Shown here piece after piece: positions 16,697 through 24,536 of a DNA stretch of 32,965 nt. The translations under genes and the position numbers were made by a program. Position 1 is the first letter of the stretch. Each line of letters starts with the position of its first letter. This DNA is from Streptomyces sp. AV19 (GTDB lineage: Bacteria > Actinomycetota > Actinomycetes > Streptomycetales > Streptomycetaceae), in assembly GCF_015999245.1 (NCBI RefSeq), contig NZ_JAEAMR010000022.1:106411-139375 (forward strand), read 5' to 3'. The notes under the pieces were generated by a model. It made no database searches. It had not been told where the DNA came from and was given only the letters and a program-made list of their open reading frames with translations.

Positions 16697-16722
16697 CGCG
16701 CCGCCCCGCGCGGGACGGCGCG
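16697..16722. terminator. Bidirectional terminator hairpin between convergent genes
   Basis: CGCGCCG (16697-16703) and CGGCGCG (16716-16722) form a 7-bp all-GC stem with a 12-base loop, starting right after the DUF4097 stop codon and 20 bases past the stop of the opposite gene. Being between two 3' ends it can serve both. Confidence 0.6.
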
Positions 16723-16741
16723 CCGAAAGGGTCCGGGGGCG

Positions 16742-18223
16742 TCAGACCGGCCAGTGCTGCCGCGTCACCGCATAGTACTCGCGCAGCAGTTTGGCCAGGC
16801 CGGGGGCGAGCCGGGAGTGGAAGAGCAGCTCCGGCGTGGGGGTGAACTCGGGGTCCGTCTCCTCGGCCCACCGGGCGGTCGCCGGGCGCAGGTCGTTCTC
16901 GATCCAGCCGTGCCAGTCCACGGGGATCCGCCAGTTCTGTTCGTAGCCGATCGCGATCGCGTGGTCGACGGCCACGTCGACGATCTGCTCGCGGGTCCAG
17001 GCGCGCAGCGGCGGGCGGACGGGCGTGAAGTCCTCCAGGCCGCTGCCGGTGCCGTCGCTCTCCCCGAGGATCCGGCCCGCCATCTCCTGGGCGAGCAGCG
17101 GCGAGAGGTGCAGTCCGTCCCGGTAGGTGCCCGTCATGATCCACAGACCGTCCATGCCGCCCTGACCGACCAGCGGGAAGCCGTCCACGGACACCGGCCG
17201 GTTGCCCACCTGCACCTTGGACACCTTGCTGTCCCAGATGTTGCGACGGATCTGGCGGTGGGCGCACTCCAGGAGGAAGACCACGTCCCGGACGTCCGCG
17301 GACCCGTGCGGTTCCGCGGAGACGATGTTGGTGGCGCCGACGTAGACCTGCCCGTCGCCCCGGGGCACGATGTGCAGCCCGCAGGCGAACGAGCGGTTGG
17401 GGGTGCGCAGTACACTCCGGGGCGCGGTGCCGTCCTGCGTCGCGACCAGCAGCGAGACGCCGTAGCCGCTGACCAGGCGGGGGATGCGGGGGCCGGCCGG
17501 CAGGCGGTCCAGCAGGTCCTGGGTGCGCGCTCCGGCGGCCAGCACCACCTGTCCGGCGGTGAGCGTCCGGCCGGAGGCCAGGGTGACGCCGGTGACCCGG
17601 TCGCCGGTGTGCTCGACTCCGACGGCGAGTTCGGGGGCGAGGACGCCGCCCGCCTTGACGAACGCGGCCTCCAGCCGCTCCATCAGGGCGGTGGCGTTCA
17701 CGGCGTGCTCGCCGGGTATGTGCACGGCCTTCAGCGCGCGGTGCAGCGGGTCGCTGTCGAGCCAGTCGATGTCGGAGGGGTCCACGTCCTCGAACGGCTC
17801 GGAGCGGCGGACGAGTTCGGCGCGCATGGCGGCGAAGCTCGCGTCGTCGATCTCCGGGATGCCCACGGTGTTGAGGACGACCGTGGTGCCGTCGGCCGTC
17901 CTGATGCCGTCGCCGCCGGTCTCCTCGGCGAGGGCGTCCAGCCAGTCGGGCCACAGCCGGGTGGCCCGGACCCCCAATTCCAGTTTGGCGCGGCCGTATT
18001 CACTGGCCAGGAGCGAGGTGGTGATCTCGCCGAAGCAGCCGAGCATGGCCCCGGCCGCCGCCGAGCCCGCCCAGGGCCGGTGCGGTTCGCCGACCAGGGC
18101 GACGTGTTGCCCGCGGCGTGCCAGGACCAGTGCGAGGGAGAGCCCGAGGGCTCCGTTGCCGACGACGACCACGTCCGTGACATCCGGATCGGGCCCTCTG
18201 GAACCTCCGTGTGCAGCGTGCAT
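16742..18223 (-). CDS. DAO/glycine-oxidase-type FAD-dependent oxidoreductase with extra C-terminal segment
   Basis: A 493-residue flavoenzyme. The FAD-binding motif is VVVGNGALGLSLALVLARRG (18-37), with Asn in place of the usual Ala/Gly. GHxP-type closing sequences appear as GNRPVSVDGFPLVG and GTYRDGLHLSPLLAQEMA near 345-400, as in ThiO/DadA amine oxidases. About 95 residues follow that normal end (Trp- and Glu-rich, ending in YYAVTRQHWPV), longer than DadA or ThiO. Reaction: oxidation of a primary or secondary amine or amino acid; substrate unknown. No thiamine genes are near, so ThiO itself is unlikely. The start ATG at 18223 lacks a strong ribosome site; no better in-frame start exists before the FAD motif. 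Upstream lies an unusual 11-bp repeat array. Confidence 0.82.
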   Translation of the reverse strand: MHAAHGGSRGPDPDVTDVVVVGNGALGLSLALVLARRGQHVALVGEPHRPWAGSAAAGAMLGCFGEITTSLLASEYGRAKLELGVRATRLWPDWLDALAEETGGDGIRTADGTTVVLNTVGIPEIDDASFAAMRAELVRRSEPFEDVDPSDIDWLDSDPLHRALKAVHIPGEHAVNATALMERLEAAFVKAGGVLAPELAVGVEHTGDRVTGVTLASGRTLTAGQVVLAAGARTQDLLDRLPAGPRIPRLVSGYGVSLLVATQDGTAPRSVLRTPNRSFACGLHIVPRGDGQVYVGATNIVSAEPHGSADVRDVVFLLECAHRQIRRNIWDSKVSKVQVGNRPVSVDGFPLVGQGGMDGLWIMTGTYRDGLHLSPLLAQEMAGRILGESDGTGSGLEDFTPVRPPLRAWTREQIVDVAVDHAIAIGYEQNWRIPVDWHGWIENDLRPATARWAEETDPEFTPTPELLFHSRLAPGLAKLLREYYAVTRQHWPV

Positions 18224-18282
18224 CCCAAACCCGTTTCTTCATGGTGACGACAGAGGAAGGGGTGGTGCGTGGCGCGGTTCCG

Positions 18283-18326
18283 AAAGGAGGAGCAAAGGAG
18301 GAACGAAGGAGGAGCAAAGGAGGAAC
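18283..18326. repeat. Four tandem 11-bp repeats, AAAGGAGGAGC type
   Basis: Consecutive 11-bp units AAAGGAGGAGC, AAAGGAGGAAC, GAAGGAGGAGC, AAAGGAGGAAC fill 44 bp, a 22-bp double unit repeated with one change. The array is purine-only on the plus strand except for one C per unit. It lies 60-103 bp upstream of the flavoenzyme start (minus strand). The 11-bp period is about one helical turn, so a protein could bind all units on one face. Slippage-prone expansion is the other explanation. Confidence 0.85.
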
Positions 18327-18482
18327 TGTCGCCTGGAATGCGGACGCTGCGGGGGCCGTGTGCCGGCCGGGCGGCTCGCTGCGGTGCGCTCTGTTCAGGC
18401 GTGATCGAACCGTACCGGGACAACCGTTCAACTACCAACGACTGTCCCGGAATTGGCAAAATCACGTCTCGGCCGCCGGTCC

Positions 18483-18538
18483 TGGTCCGTGCCTAGTCCG
18501 TGCCTGGTCGGTGCCTACGTCCGTACCTAGTCGGTGAA
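18483..18538. repeat. Tandem ~11-bp repeats, TGGTCCGTGCC type, running into the fadB-like stop codon
   Basis: Units TGGTCCGTGCC (18483-18493), TAGTCCGTGCC (18494-18504), TGGTCGGTGCC (18505-18515), TACGTCCGTACC (18516-18527, 12 bases) and a partial TAGTCGGTGAA from 18528. The last unit includes the stop and final codons of the beta-oxidation gene (minus strand), so the array may have grown outward from the gene end. It is unrelated in sequence to the array at 18283 but has the same period. Confidence 0.8.
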
Positions 18539-20701
18539 GAATTCCCCCTTCTCCGCCTTTTCCCGCAGCAGCGGGGAGGGCGCGAACCGCTCGCCGTAGG
18601 CGGCGCGCAGTTCCTCGGCGCGGGCGGCGAAGCCCGCCGGGCCGCCCTCGTAGCCGTTGATGTACTGGAGCGCGCCGCCGGTCCAGCCCGGGAAGCCGAT
18701 GCCCAGCAGGGAGCCGACGTTGGCGTCCGCGACGGAGGTCAGGACGTTCTCCTCCAGGCAGCGCACGGTGTCCAGCGCCTCGGCGAAGAGCATGCGCTCC
18801 TTCAGGTCCTCGAAGGGAACGCCGTCCGGGGTGACGTCCCCGCCGAAGTGCTCGGCCAGCCCCGGCCAGAGCCCGGCGCGCTTGCCGTCCGCGTAGTCGT
18901 AGAAGCCCGCGCCGCCGCTGCGGCCCGTGCGGCCGAACTCCTCGACCATCCGGTCGAGGACCGCGTCCGCCGGGTGCGGGGCCCAGGTCCCGCCGGCCGC
19001 CTCGGTGGCCCGCCGCGTCTCGTCCCGGATCTTCCGGGGCAGCGTGAGGGTGAGCTCGTCCATCAGCGACAGCACCTTGGCCGGGTATCCGGCCTGCGCG
19101 GCGGCCTGCTCCACGGACGCGGCGGGGATGCCCTCGCCGACCATCGCCACGCCCTCGGTGATGAAGCGGCCGATGACGCGGGAGGTGAAGAAGCCGCGCG
19201 AGTCGTTGACGACGATGGGCGTCTTGCGGATCTGCCGCACCAGGTCGAAGGCGCGGGCCAGGGCCTCGTCGCCGGTCCGCTCCCCCTTGATGATCTCCAC
19301 GAGCGGCATCTTGTCGACGGGCGAGAAGAAGTGCAGGCCGACGAATTCGCCGGGCCGCTCGACGCCCTCGGCGAGCAGGGTGATGGGCAGGGTGGAGGTG
19401 TTGGAGCACAGCAGCGCGTCCGGCGCGACGACGTGCTGGATCTCCTGGAACACCCGGTGCTTGAGCGCGGGGTCCTCGAAGACCGCCTCGATGACGGCGT
19501 CGCAGCCGGCCAGGTCGGCGGCGTCCGCGGTGGGCGTGATGCGGGCGAGGAGCTCGTCGCGCCCGGCCTCGGTGGTCCGGCCCTTGGCCAACGCCTTGGC
19601 GAGGAGCCGCTCCGAGTACTCCTTCCCCTTGCGGGCGTTGTCGATCGAGACGTCCTTGAGGACGACCTCGATGCCCGCCTTGGCGCAGGCGTGGGCGATG
19701 CCGGCGCCCATCATGCCCGCGCCGAGCACCGCCACCTTGCGCACCGGGCGCGGCTCGGGGCCGGCGGGGCGGCTGCGGCCGGCGTTGACGGCCTGGAGGT
19801 CGAAGAAGAACCCCTGGATCATGTTCTTGGCGGTCTGCCCGGTCGCCAGGCCGACGAAGTACCGCGACTCGACGGTCGAGGCCGTCTCGAAGTCGAGCAG
19901 CGCGCCCTCGACGGCGGCGGCGAGCACGGCGCGGGGGGCGGGGTAGGGGGCGCCCGCCGTCTGCTTGCGCAACGTGGCCGGGAAGGCGGGGAGGCTGGCG
20001 GCGAGCTTGGGGTGCGAAGGGGCTCCGCCGGGGATCCGGTAGCCGTCGGTGTCCCAGGGCTGGCGGGACTCCGGGTGCGCGTCGATGAACGCGCGTGCCC
20101 TTTCCAGGAGTTCTCGCTCGGTCTCCACGACCTCGTGCACCAGCCCGGCGTCCAGGGCCGCCCGCGGGGGATACTGCGTGCCCTGGACGAGGACCTTCAG
20201 CAGCGCATCGGTCACGCCGAGGAGGCGTACGGTGCGGGTGACGCCGCCCCCGCCCGGGAGCAGGCCGAGGGTGACCTCGGGCAGGCCGATCTTCGAGCCC
20301 TTGGCGTCGAGGGCGACGCGGTGGTGGCAGGCGAGGGCGATCTCGTAACCGCCGCCGAGGGCGGAGCCGTTGATCGCGGCGACGACGGGGACGCCGAGGG
20401 TTTCGATGCGGCGGAGGTCGCGCTTGACCGCCTCGATCGCGGCGAACGCCTGCTCCGCGTCCTGCGGGCGGATCGCGATCAGCTCGCGGAGATCGCCGCC
20501 GGCGAAGAAGGTCTTCTTGGCGGAGGTGACGACGACGCCGCGGACCGTCTCCTTCTCGGCGACGAGCCGGTCGGCGGCGGCGGTGAGGGACGTCTGGAAG
20601 TCCCGGTTCATGGTGTTGGCGGACTGGTGGGGGTCGTCGAGGGTGAGGGTGACGATGCCGGTGTCGTCCTGGGCCCAGGTGATGGTGTTGGTGGTGGTCA
20701 T
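18527..20701 (-). CDS. fadB: Fused enoyl-CoA hydratase / 3-hydroxyacyl-CoA dehydrogenase (FadB/FadJ type)
   Basis: A 724-residue bifunctional beta-oxidation enzyme. The N-terminal crotonase domain (about 10-200) has the oxyanion-hole GGGYE and catalytic glutamates E120 and E142 (LPEV). The NAD-binding domain begins near 330 with VAVLGAGMMGAGIAHACAKAG, and the 3-hydroxyacyl-CoA dehydrogenase catalytic histidine is in GLHFFSPVDKMPLVE. It hydrates trans-2-enoyl-CoA to the L-3-hydroxyacyl-CoA and oxidises that to 3-ketoacyl-CoA, the substrate of the thiolase encoded just upstream. GGAG lies 8 bases before the ATG at 20701. The 216-bp repeat-bearing gap to the thiolase gene suggests partial transcriptional separation. 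Confidence 0.94.
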   Translation of the reverse strand: MTTTNTITWAQDDTGIVTLTLDDPHQSANTMNRDFQTSLTAAADRLVAEKETVRGVVVTSAKKTFFAGGDLRELIAIRPQDAEQAFAAIEAVKRDLRRIETLGVPVVAAINGSALGGGYEIALACHHRVALDAKGSKIGLPEVTLGLLPGGGGVTRTVRLLGVTDALLKVLVQGTQYPPRAALDAGLVHEVVETERELLERARAFIDAHPESRQPWDTDGYRIPGGAPSHPKLAASLPAFPATLRKQTAGAPYPAPRAVLAAAVEGALLDFETASTVESRYFVGLATGQTAKNMIQGFFFDLQAVNAGRSRPAGPEPRPVRKVAVLGAGMMGAGIAHACAKAGIEVVLKDVSIDNARKGKEYSERLLAKALAKGRTTEAGRDELLARITPTADAADLAGCDAVIEAVFEDPALKHRVFQEIQHVVAPDALLCSNTSTLPITLLAEGVERPGEFVGLHFFSPVDKMPLVEIIKGERTGDEALARAFDLVRQIRKTPIVVNDSRGFFTSRVIGRFITEGVAMVGEGIPAASVEQAAAQAGYPAKVLSLMDELTLTLPRKIRDETRRATEAAGGTWAPHPADAVLDRMVEEFGRTGRSGGAGFYDYADGKRAGLWPGLAEHFGGDVTPDGVPFEDLKERMLFAEALDTVRCLEENVLTSVADANVGSLLGIGFPGWTGGALQYINGYEGGPAGFAARAEELRAAYGERFAPSPLLREKAEKGEFFTD

Positions 20702-20917
20702 GTGGGTGGTCTCCGTTGCTGGCGTGCTGGTAAGTGGGTGGTGTGGATGAGCCCCGGCCCCTCCCCCAGAGGGGGCACCCCCACTTTCACCGTTTCCTTG
20801 CGCTCCGCGCGGTTGGTCCTCAAGCGCCGGACGGGCTGATTTTCAGCCCGTCCGGCGCGGAGCGCGCGAGAAACAGTGAAAGGGCGGGGCGGGGAGAGAA
20901 ACCGCCGCCTTCGGCGG
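20702..20917. repeat. Repeat-bearing gap between thiolase and fadB-like genes
   Basis: Contains two cores of the intergenic repeat in opposite orientation (20785-20796 TTTCACCGTTTC; 20870-20881 GAAACAGTGAAA) flanking a strong hairpin (listed separately). The block GGGCGGGGCGGGGAG follows the second core exactly as it does at position 88. No gene is supported. Confidence 0.7.
20824..20858. terminator. Perfect 16-bp stem hairpin downstream of the thiolase gene
   Basis: GCGCCGGACGGGCTGA and its exact reverse complement are separated by TTT only, giving a very stable hairpin 60-94 bases past the thiolase stop on the minus strand. The stem is an intergenic repeat module (CGCCGGACGGGCTG) present twice head to head. 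It should stop or attenuate transcription running into the fadB-like gene. Confidence 0.7.
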
Positions 20918-22132
20918 CTACACGCGCTCGACCACCGTCGCCACCCCCATCCCACCCCCCACGCACAGCGTCACCAGCCCGAACCGCCCGCCCCGCCGCT
21001 CCAGTTCGTCGACGACCGTCCCCAGCAGCATCGCCCCGGTCGCCCCCAGCGGATGACCGAGCGCGATCGCGCCCCCGTTCACGTTCACCTTCTCCATGTC
21101 CACACCCATCTCGTCCACGAATCGCAGCACCACCGCCGCGAACGCCTCGTTGATCTCGACGAGATCGATGTCGTCCATCGTCAGCCCCGCCTTCGCGAGC
21201 GCCTTGCGCGTCGCCGGCGCCGGGCCGGTGAGCATGATGGTCGGCTCGGAGCCGGAGACGGCCGCGGAGACGATGCGGGCCCGCGGCGCGAGCCCGTACC
21301 GCTCGCCCACCTCCCGGTTGCCGATGGCGACGAGGGACGCGCCGTCGACGATGCCGGAGGAGTTCCCCGCGTGGTGCACGTGGTCGATCCTCTCCACCCA
21401 GTGGTACTTCTGCAGGGCCACCGCGTCGAAGCCGCCCGCTTCCCCGATCGCCGCGAACGACGGCTTGAGCCCGGCCAGGGTCTCCGGCGTCGTGCCGGGC
21501 CGCAGGTGCTCGTCGCGGTCGAGGACGACGAGCCCGGCCCGGTCCCGTACCGGCACGACGGAGCGGTCGAAGCGGCCCTCCTTCCAGGCCGTCGCCGCCC
21601 GCTCCTGCGAACGCGCGGCGAAGGCGTCGACGTCGTGCCGGCCGTAGCCGCCGATCGTGGCGATCAGGTCGGCGCCGATGCCCTGCGGGACGAAGCCCGT
21701 CGCGAAGTTGGTCATCGGGTCGCCGAACCAGGCACCCCCGTCGGACGCCATCGGCACCCGTGACATCGACTCGACGCCCCCGGCGAGGACGAGGTCCTCC
21801 CAGCCGGAACGCACCTTCGCGGCGGCCAGGTTGACGGCCTCCAGACCCGACGCGCAGAAGCGGTTCTCCTGGACCCCGGCGACGGTGTCGGGGAGCCCGG
21901 CCGCGATGGCGGCGATCCGGGCGATGTCGGAGCCCTGCTCGCCGACGGGGCTGACGACGCCGAGCACGATGTCGTCGACGGCGGCCGGGTCCAGCTCCGG
22001 GAGGCGGCGCCGCAGCTCGTGGATCAGGCCGACGACGAGGTCGACGGGCTTGGTCCCGTGCAGGGAGCCGTTGGCCTTGCCGCGCCCGCGCGGGGTGCGG
22101 ATGGCGTCGTAGACGTACGCTTCGGTGCTCAA
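20918..22132 (-). CDS. fadA: Acetyl-CoA acyltransferase (thiolase, FadA type)
   Basis: A 404-residue thiolase. The acyl-accepting cysteine C93 is in NRFCASGLEA, NEAFA and the base histidine in GHPLGATGA are present, and the second cysteine C390 is in TLCVGGGMG. It cleaves 3-ketoacyl-CoA with CoA to acetyl-CoA (or propionyl-CoA from a 2-methyl substrate) and a shortened acyl-CoA, the last step of beta-oxidation. The start is a TTG at 22132 (leader MSTEAYVYDAIRTPRG), supported by GGAAGG about nine bases before it and by normal thiolase length; no ATG or GTG is close. It follows the acyl-CoA dehydrogenase gene by 30 bp, so the two are very likely one operon. Confidence 0.94.
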   Translation of the reverse strand: MSTEAYVYDAIRTPRGRGKANGSLHGTKPVDLVVGLIHELRRRLPELDPAAVDDIVLGVVSPVGEQGSDIARIAAIAAGLPDTVAGVQENRFCASGLEAVNLAAAKVRSGWEDLVLAGGVESMSRVPMASDGGAWFGDPMTNFATGFVPQGIGADLIATIGGYGRHDVDAFAARSQERAATAWKEGRFDRSVVPVRDRAGLVVLDRDEHLRPGTTPETLAGLKPSFAAIGEAGGFDAVALQKYHWVERIDHVHHAGNSSGIVDGASLVAIGNREVGERYGLAPRARIVSAAVSGSEPTIMLTGPAPATRKALAKAGLTMDDIDLVEINEAFAAVVLRFVDEMGVDMEKVNVNGGAIALGHPLGATGAMLLGTVVDELERRGGRFGLVTLCVGGGMGVATVVERV

Positions 22133-22162
22133 GTCAGCAGCCTTCCTGGGGAGTAAGGGGTG

Positions 22163-23305
22163 TCAGGCCAGCAGCGCACGGCCGATGATCTCCTTCATGA
22201 TCTCGGTCGTGCCGCCGTAGATCGTCTGGACCCGGCCGTCGGTGAACGCCCGGGCGACCGGGTACTCGGCCATGTACCCGTAGCCTCCGTGGAGTTGCAG
22301 ACAGCGGTCGGCCACCCGCTTGAACAGCTCGGTGGCCCACCACTTGGCCATCGAGGCGTGGACGGCGTCGAGTTCGCCGACGCCGTGCTCGGCGATGCAC
22401 CGGTCGACGAAGGTCCGGGTGACCGCGCACTCGGTGGCCATCTCGGCGATCTCGAAGCGGATGTGCTGGAAGCGCGCGATCGGCCCGCCGAAGGCCTCGC
22501 GCTCCTTGACGTAGCGCTTGGTCTCCTCCAGCAGGTGCTCGGCCGCGGCGGCGGACCCGACGGCGATGGTCAGCCGCTCCTGCGGCAGGTTGGCCATCAG
22601 GTGGCCGAACGCGCCGTGCAGCTCGCCGAGCAGGTTCTCCTTGGGCACGCGGACGTCGCGGAAGAACAACTCGGCGGTGTCCTGCGCCTTCTGCCCGATC
22701 TTGTCGAGGTTGCGCCCGCGCTCGAAGCCCGCGGCGCCGCGTTCGACGACGAACAGGCTCAGGCCCTTGGCCCCGCCCTCGGGGGTGGTCCGGGCGACGA
22801 CGACCACCAGGTCGGCGAGGATGCCGTTGGAGATGAAGGTCTTGGAGCCGTTGAGCAGCCAGTGGTCGCCCATGTCGACGGCGGCCGTCCGGATGCCCTG
22901 GAGGTCGGAGCCCGCGCCCGGCTCGGTCATGGCGACGGCGCCGATCGTCTCGCCGCCGCAGAACCCCGGCAGCCAGCGCCGCTTCTGTTCCTCGGTCGCC
23001 AGGGACGTCAGGTACGGTCCGATGATGTCGTTGTGCAGGGGGACGGCGAAGCCGGCGGCCCCGGCGCGGGCGAACTCCTCGGCCAGGACGGCGCTGTGGC
23101 GGAAGTCGGTGGCGCCCCCGCCGCCGTACTCCTCGGGGACGGCGAGGCCGAGCAGGCCCTGCCGCCCGGCGGCCCGCCACGCCTCGCGCGAGACGATGCC
23201 GTCCTTCTCCCACTGCTCGCGGTGCGGGACGAACTCCCGCTCCAGGAAGGTCCGCACGGTGGCCCGGAAGCCCTCGTGCTCCTCGTCGAAGAGCTGACGC
23301 TTCAT
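22163..23305 (-). CDS. Acyl-CoA dehydrogenase
   Basis: A 380-residue FAD-dependent acyl-CoA dehydrogenase. Hallmarks are AMTEPGAGSDLQGI (about 125-138), the mid-domain LNGSKTFISNG, REAFGGPIARFQ, and the C-terminal LQLHGGYGYMAEYPVAR and YGGTTEIMKEIIGRALL. It introduces the alpha-beta double bond into acyl-CoA and passes electrons to ETF. The base position of medium-chain enzymes (YEGT) is Gly here (YGGT). A glutamate at the isovaleryl/long-chain position (E243 in PQERL) is present instead, which fits a branched or long substrate. The ATG at 23305 overlaps the stop of the upstream racemase gene (ATGA), so the genes are translationally coupled. Confidence 0.93.
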   Translation of the reverse strand: MKRQLFDEEHEGFRATVRTFLEREFVPHREQWEKDGIVSREAWRAAGRQGLLGLAVPEEYGGGGATDFRHSAVLAEEFARAGAAGFAVPLHNDIIGPYLTSLATEEQKRRWLPGFCGGETIGAVAMTEPGAGSDLQGIRTAAVDMGDHWLLNGSKTFISNGILADLVVVVARTTPEGGAKGLSLFVVERGAAGFERGRNLDKIGQKAQDTAELFFRDVRVPKENLLGELHGAFGHLMANLPQERLTIAVGSAAAAEHLLEETKRYVKEREAFGGPIARFQHIRFEIAEMATECAVTRTFVDRCIAEHGVGELDAVHASMAKWWATELFKRVADRCLQLHGGYGYMAEYPVARAFTDGRVQTIYGGTTEIMKEIIGRALLA

Positions 23306-24456
23306 TGCCGGGGGCCTTTCTCGTCGTCCTGGTGATCGTCGAGGCGGGGCACGCCCCAGTCGCGGGCCACCTCCGCGGTGTGCGCGCCCGGCCGCGCGGG
23401 CGGCCGGCGCAGACCGGCCGGGGTCGCGGAGAAGCGCGGCGCGGGGGCGGGCTGGACGGTGCCGTCGTGGCGGGTGAAGGTGGCGCGGGCCGCGAGGTGC
23501 GGGTGGTCCGCGGCCTCGCGCAGGGACAGGACGGGGGCCACGCAGGCGTCCGAACCCTCGAACACCTCCGTCCACTCGGCGCGGGTGCGCCGGGCGAACC
23601 GGTCGGCGACGGCCCCCCGCAGCTCGCCCCAGCGGCCGGGGTCGTCGCGGGCCGCGGCCACTTCTCCCGGCAGGTCCAGCAGCCGGGCGAACTCGGCGTA
23701 GAAGCGCGGCTCCAGGGCTCCGACGGCCATGTGGCCGCCGTCGGCGGTGGCGTACGTGCCGTAGAACGGCGCCCCGCCGTCCAGCAGGTTGGCCCCGCGG
23801 CGGTCCTGCCAGCTCCCGGCGGCCAGCATCCCGTGGAGCATCGCGGTCAGGTGCGCGGTGCCGTCGACGATGGCCGCGTCCACGACCTGTCCGGTGCCGG
23901 TCGTCCGGGCGTGCCGCAGCGCGGCGAGGATCCCGACGACGAGGTAGAGGGAACCGCCCGCGTAGTCGCCCAGCAGATTGGCGGGGGCGTACGGCGGCCC
24001 GTCGGCCTCTCCCGCCAGTCCGAGCGCGCCGGTGACGGCGATGTAGCCGATGTCGTGCCCGGCGGCGCCGGCCAGCGGGCCGTCCTGGCCCCAGCCGGTC
24101 ATCCTGCCGTACACCAGGCGGGGGTTGCGGGCCAGGCACGCCTCCGGCCCGACGCCGAGCCGCTCGGCGACGCCGGGCCGGTAGCCCTCCAGGAGCACGT
24201 CCGCGCGCCCGACGAGGTCGAGGACGGTCTCCGCCCCTCCGTCGCCCTTGAGGTCGACGAGAACGGAGCGCTTGTTGCGGTTGGTGACGTCATGCCGGGG
24301 GTCGATGCCAAGTCCGGGCCCGCCGGGGCGGTCCACCCGGACGACGTCGGCGCCCAGGTCGCCGAGGAGCATGGCGGCGAACGGGCCGGGGCCGATGCCG
24401 GCGAGCTCGACGACGCGCAGGCCGGTGAGCGGGCCGTCGTTCGCTGTCTCCGCCAT
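23302..24456 (-). CDS. mcr: Alpha-methylacyl-CoA racemase (CaiB/BaiF family III CoA transferase fold)
   Basis: About 384 residues, family III CoA-transferase fold. GHDIGYIA, LLGDYAGGS and ALEPRFY supply H134, D164 and E249. Their spacing (30 and 85 residues) is identical to H126/D156/E241 of the M. tuberculosis racemase MCR. The enzyme would interconvert 2R- and 2S-methylacyl-CoA so that the S form can enter beta-oxidation. It is first in a minus-strand series with acyl-CoA dehydrogenase (ATGA overlap), thiolase and the fused hydratase/dehydrogenase. I chose the ATG at 24456 (MAETANDG); ATGs at 24468 and 24495 are alternatives. A simple CoA transferase is the other possible function, but the residues favour racemase. 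Confidence 0.88.
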   Translation of the reverse strand: MAETANDGPLTGLRVVELAGIGPGPFAAMLLGDLGADVVRVDRPGGPGLGIDPRHDVTNRNKRSVLVDLKGDGGAETVLDLVGRADVLLEGYRPGVAERLGVGPEACLARNPRLVYGRMTGWGQDGPLAGAAGHDIGYIAVTGALGLAGEADGPPYAPANLLGDYAGGSLYLVVGILAALRHARTTGTGQVVDAAIVDGTAHLTAMLHGMLAAGSWQDRRGANLLDGGAPFYGTYATADGGHMAVGALEPRFYAEFARLLDLPGEVAAARDDPGRWGELRGAVADRFARRTRAEWTEVFEGSDACVAPVLSLREAADHPHLAARATFTRHDGTVQPAPAPRFSATPAGLRRPPARPGAHTAEVARDWGVPRLDDHQDDEKGPRQ

Positions 24457-24505
24457 GCGCACTCGCATCTCTGTATGACAAGGCCGCTGTAACACCCGTG
24501 ATGTT

Positions 24506-24519
24506 AAGAACGTGTTCCA
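24506..24519. promoter_or_regulatory. KstR-like operator upstream of the racemase/beta-oxidation cluster
   Basis: AAGAACGTGTTCCA matches the KstR consensus TnnAACnnGTTnnA at every fixed base but the first. The core GAAC-GT-GTTC (24508-24517) is a perfect 4-bp dyad. It lies about 50 bp upstream of the racemase start in the only gap available for the operon promoter; TTAACA directly beside it could be a -35. KstR is a TetR-family repressor of lipid and sterol catabolism in mycobacteria and relatives. Whether this organism has a KstR orthologue cannot be seen here. Confidence 0.55.
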
Positions 24520-24536
24520 GTTTCCACAAGCCTCGT

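Noticed and set aside
18283..18326. AAAGGAGG repeats as a set of plus-strand ribosome-binding sites, or as a CRISPR-like array
   Set aside because: No plausible plus-strand gene follows, the neighbouring genes read the other way, and there are no spacers between the 11-bp units.
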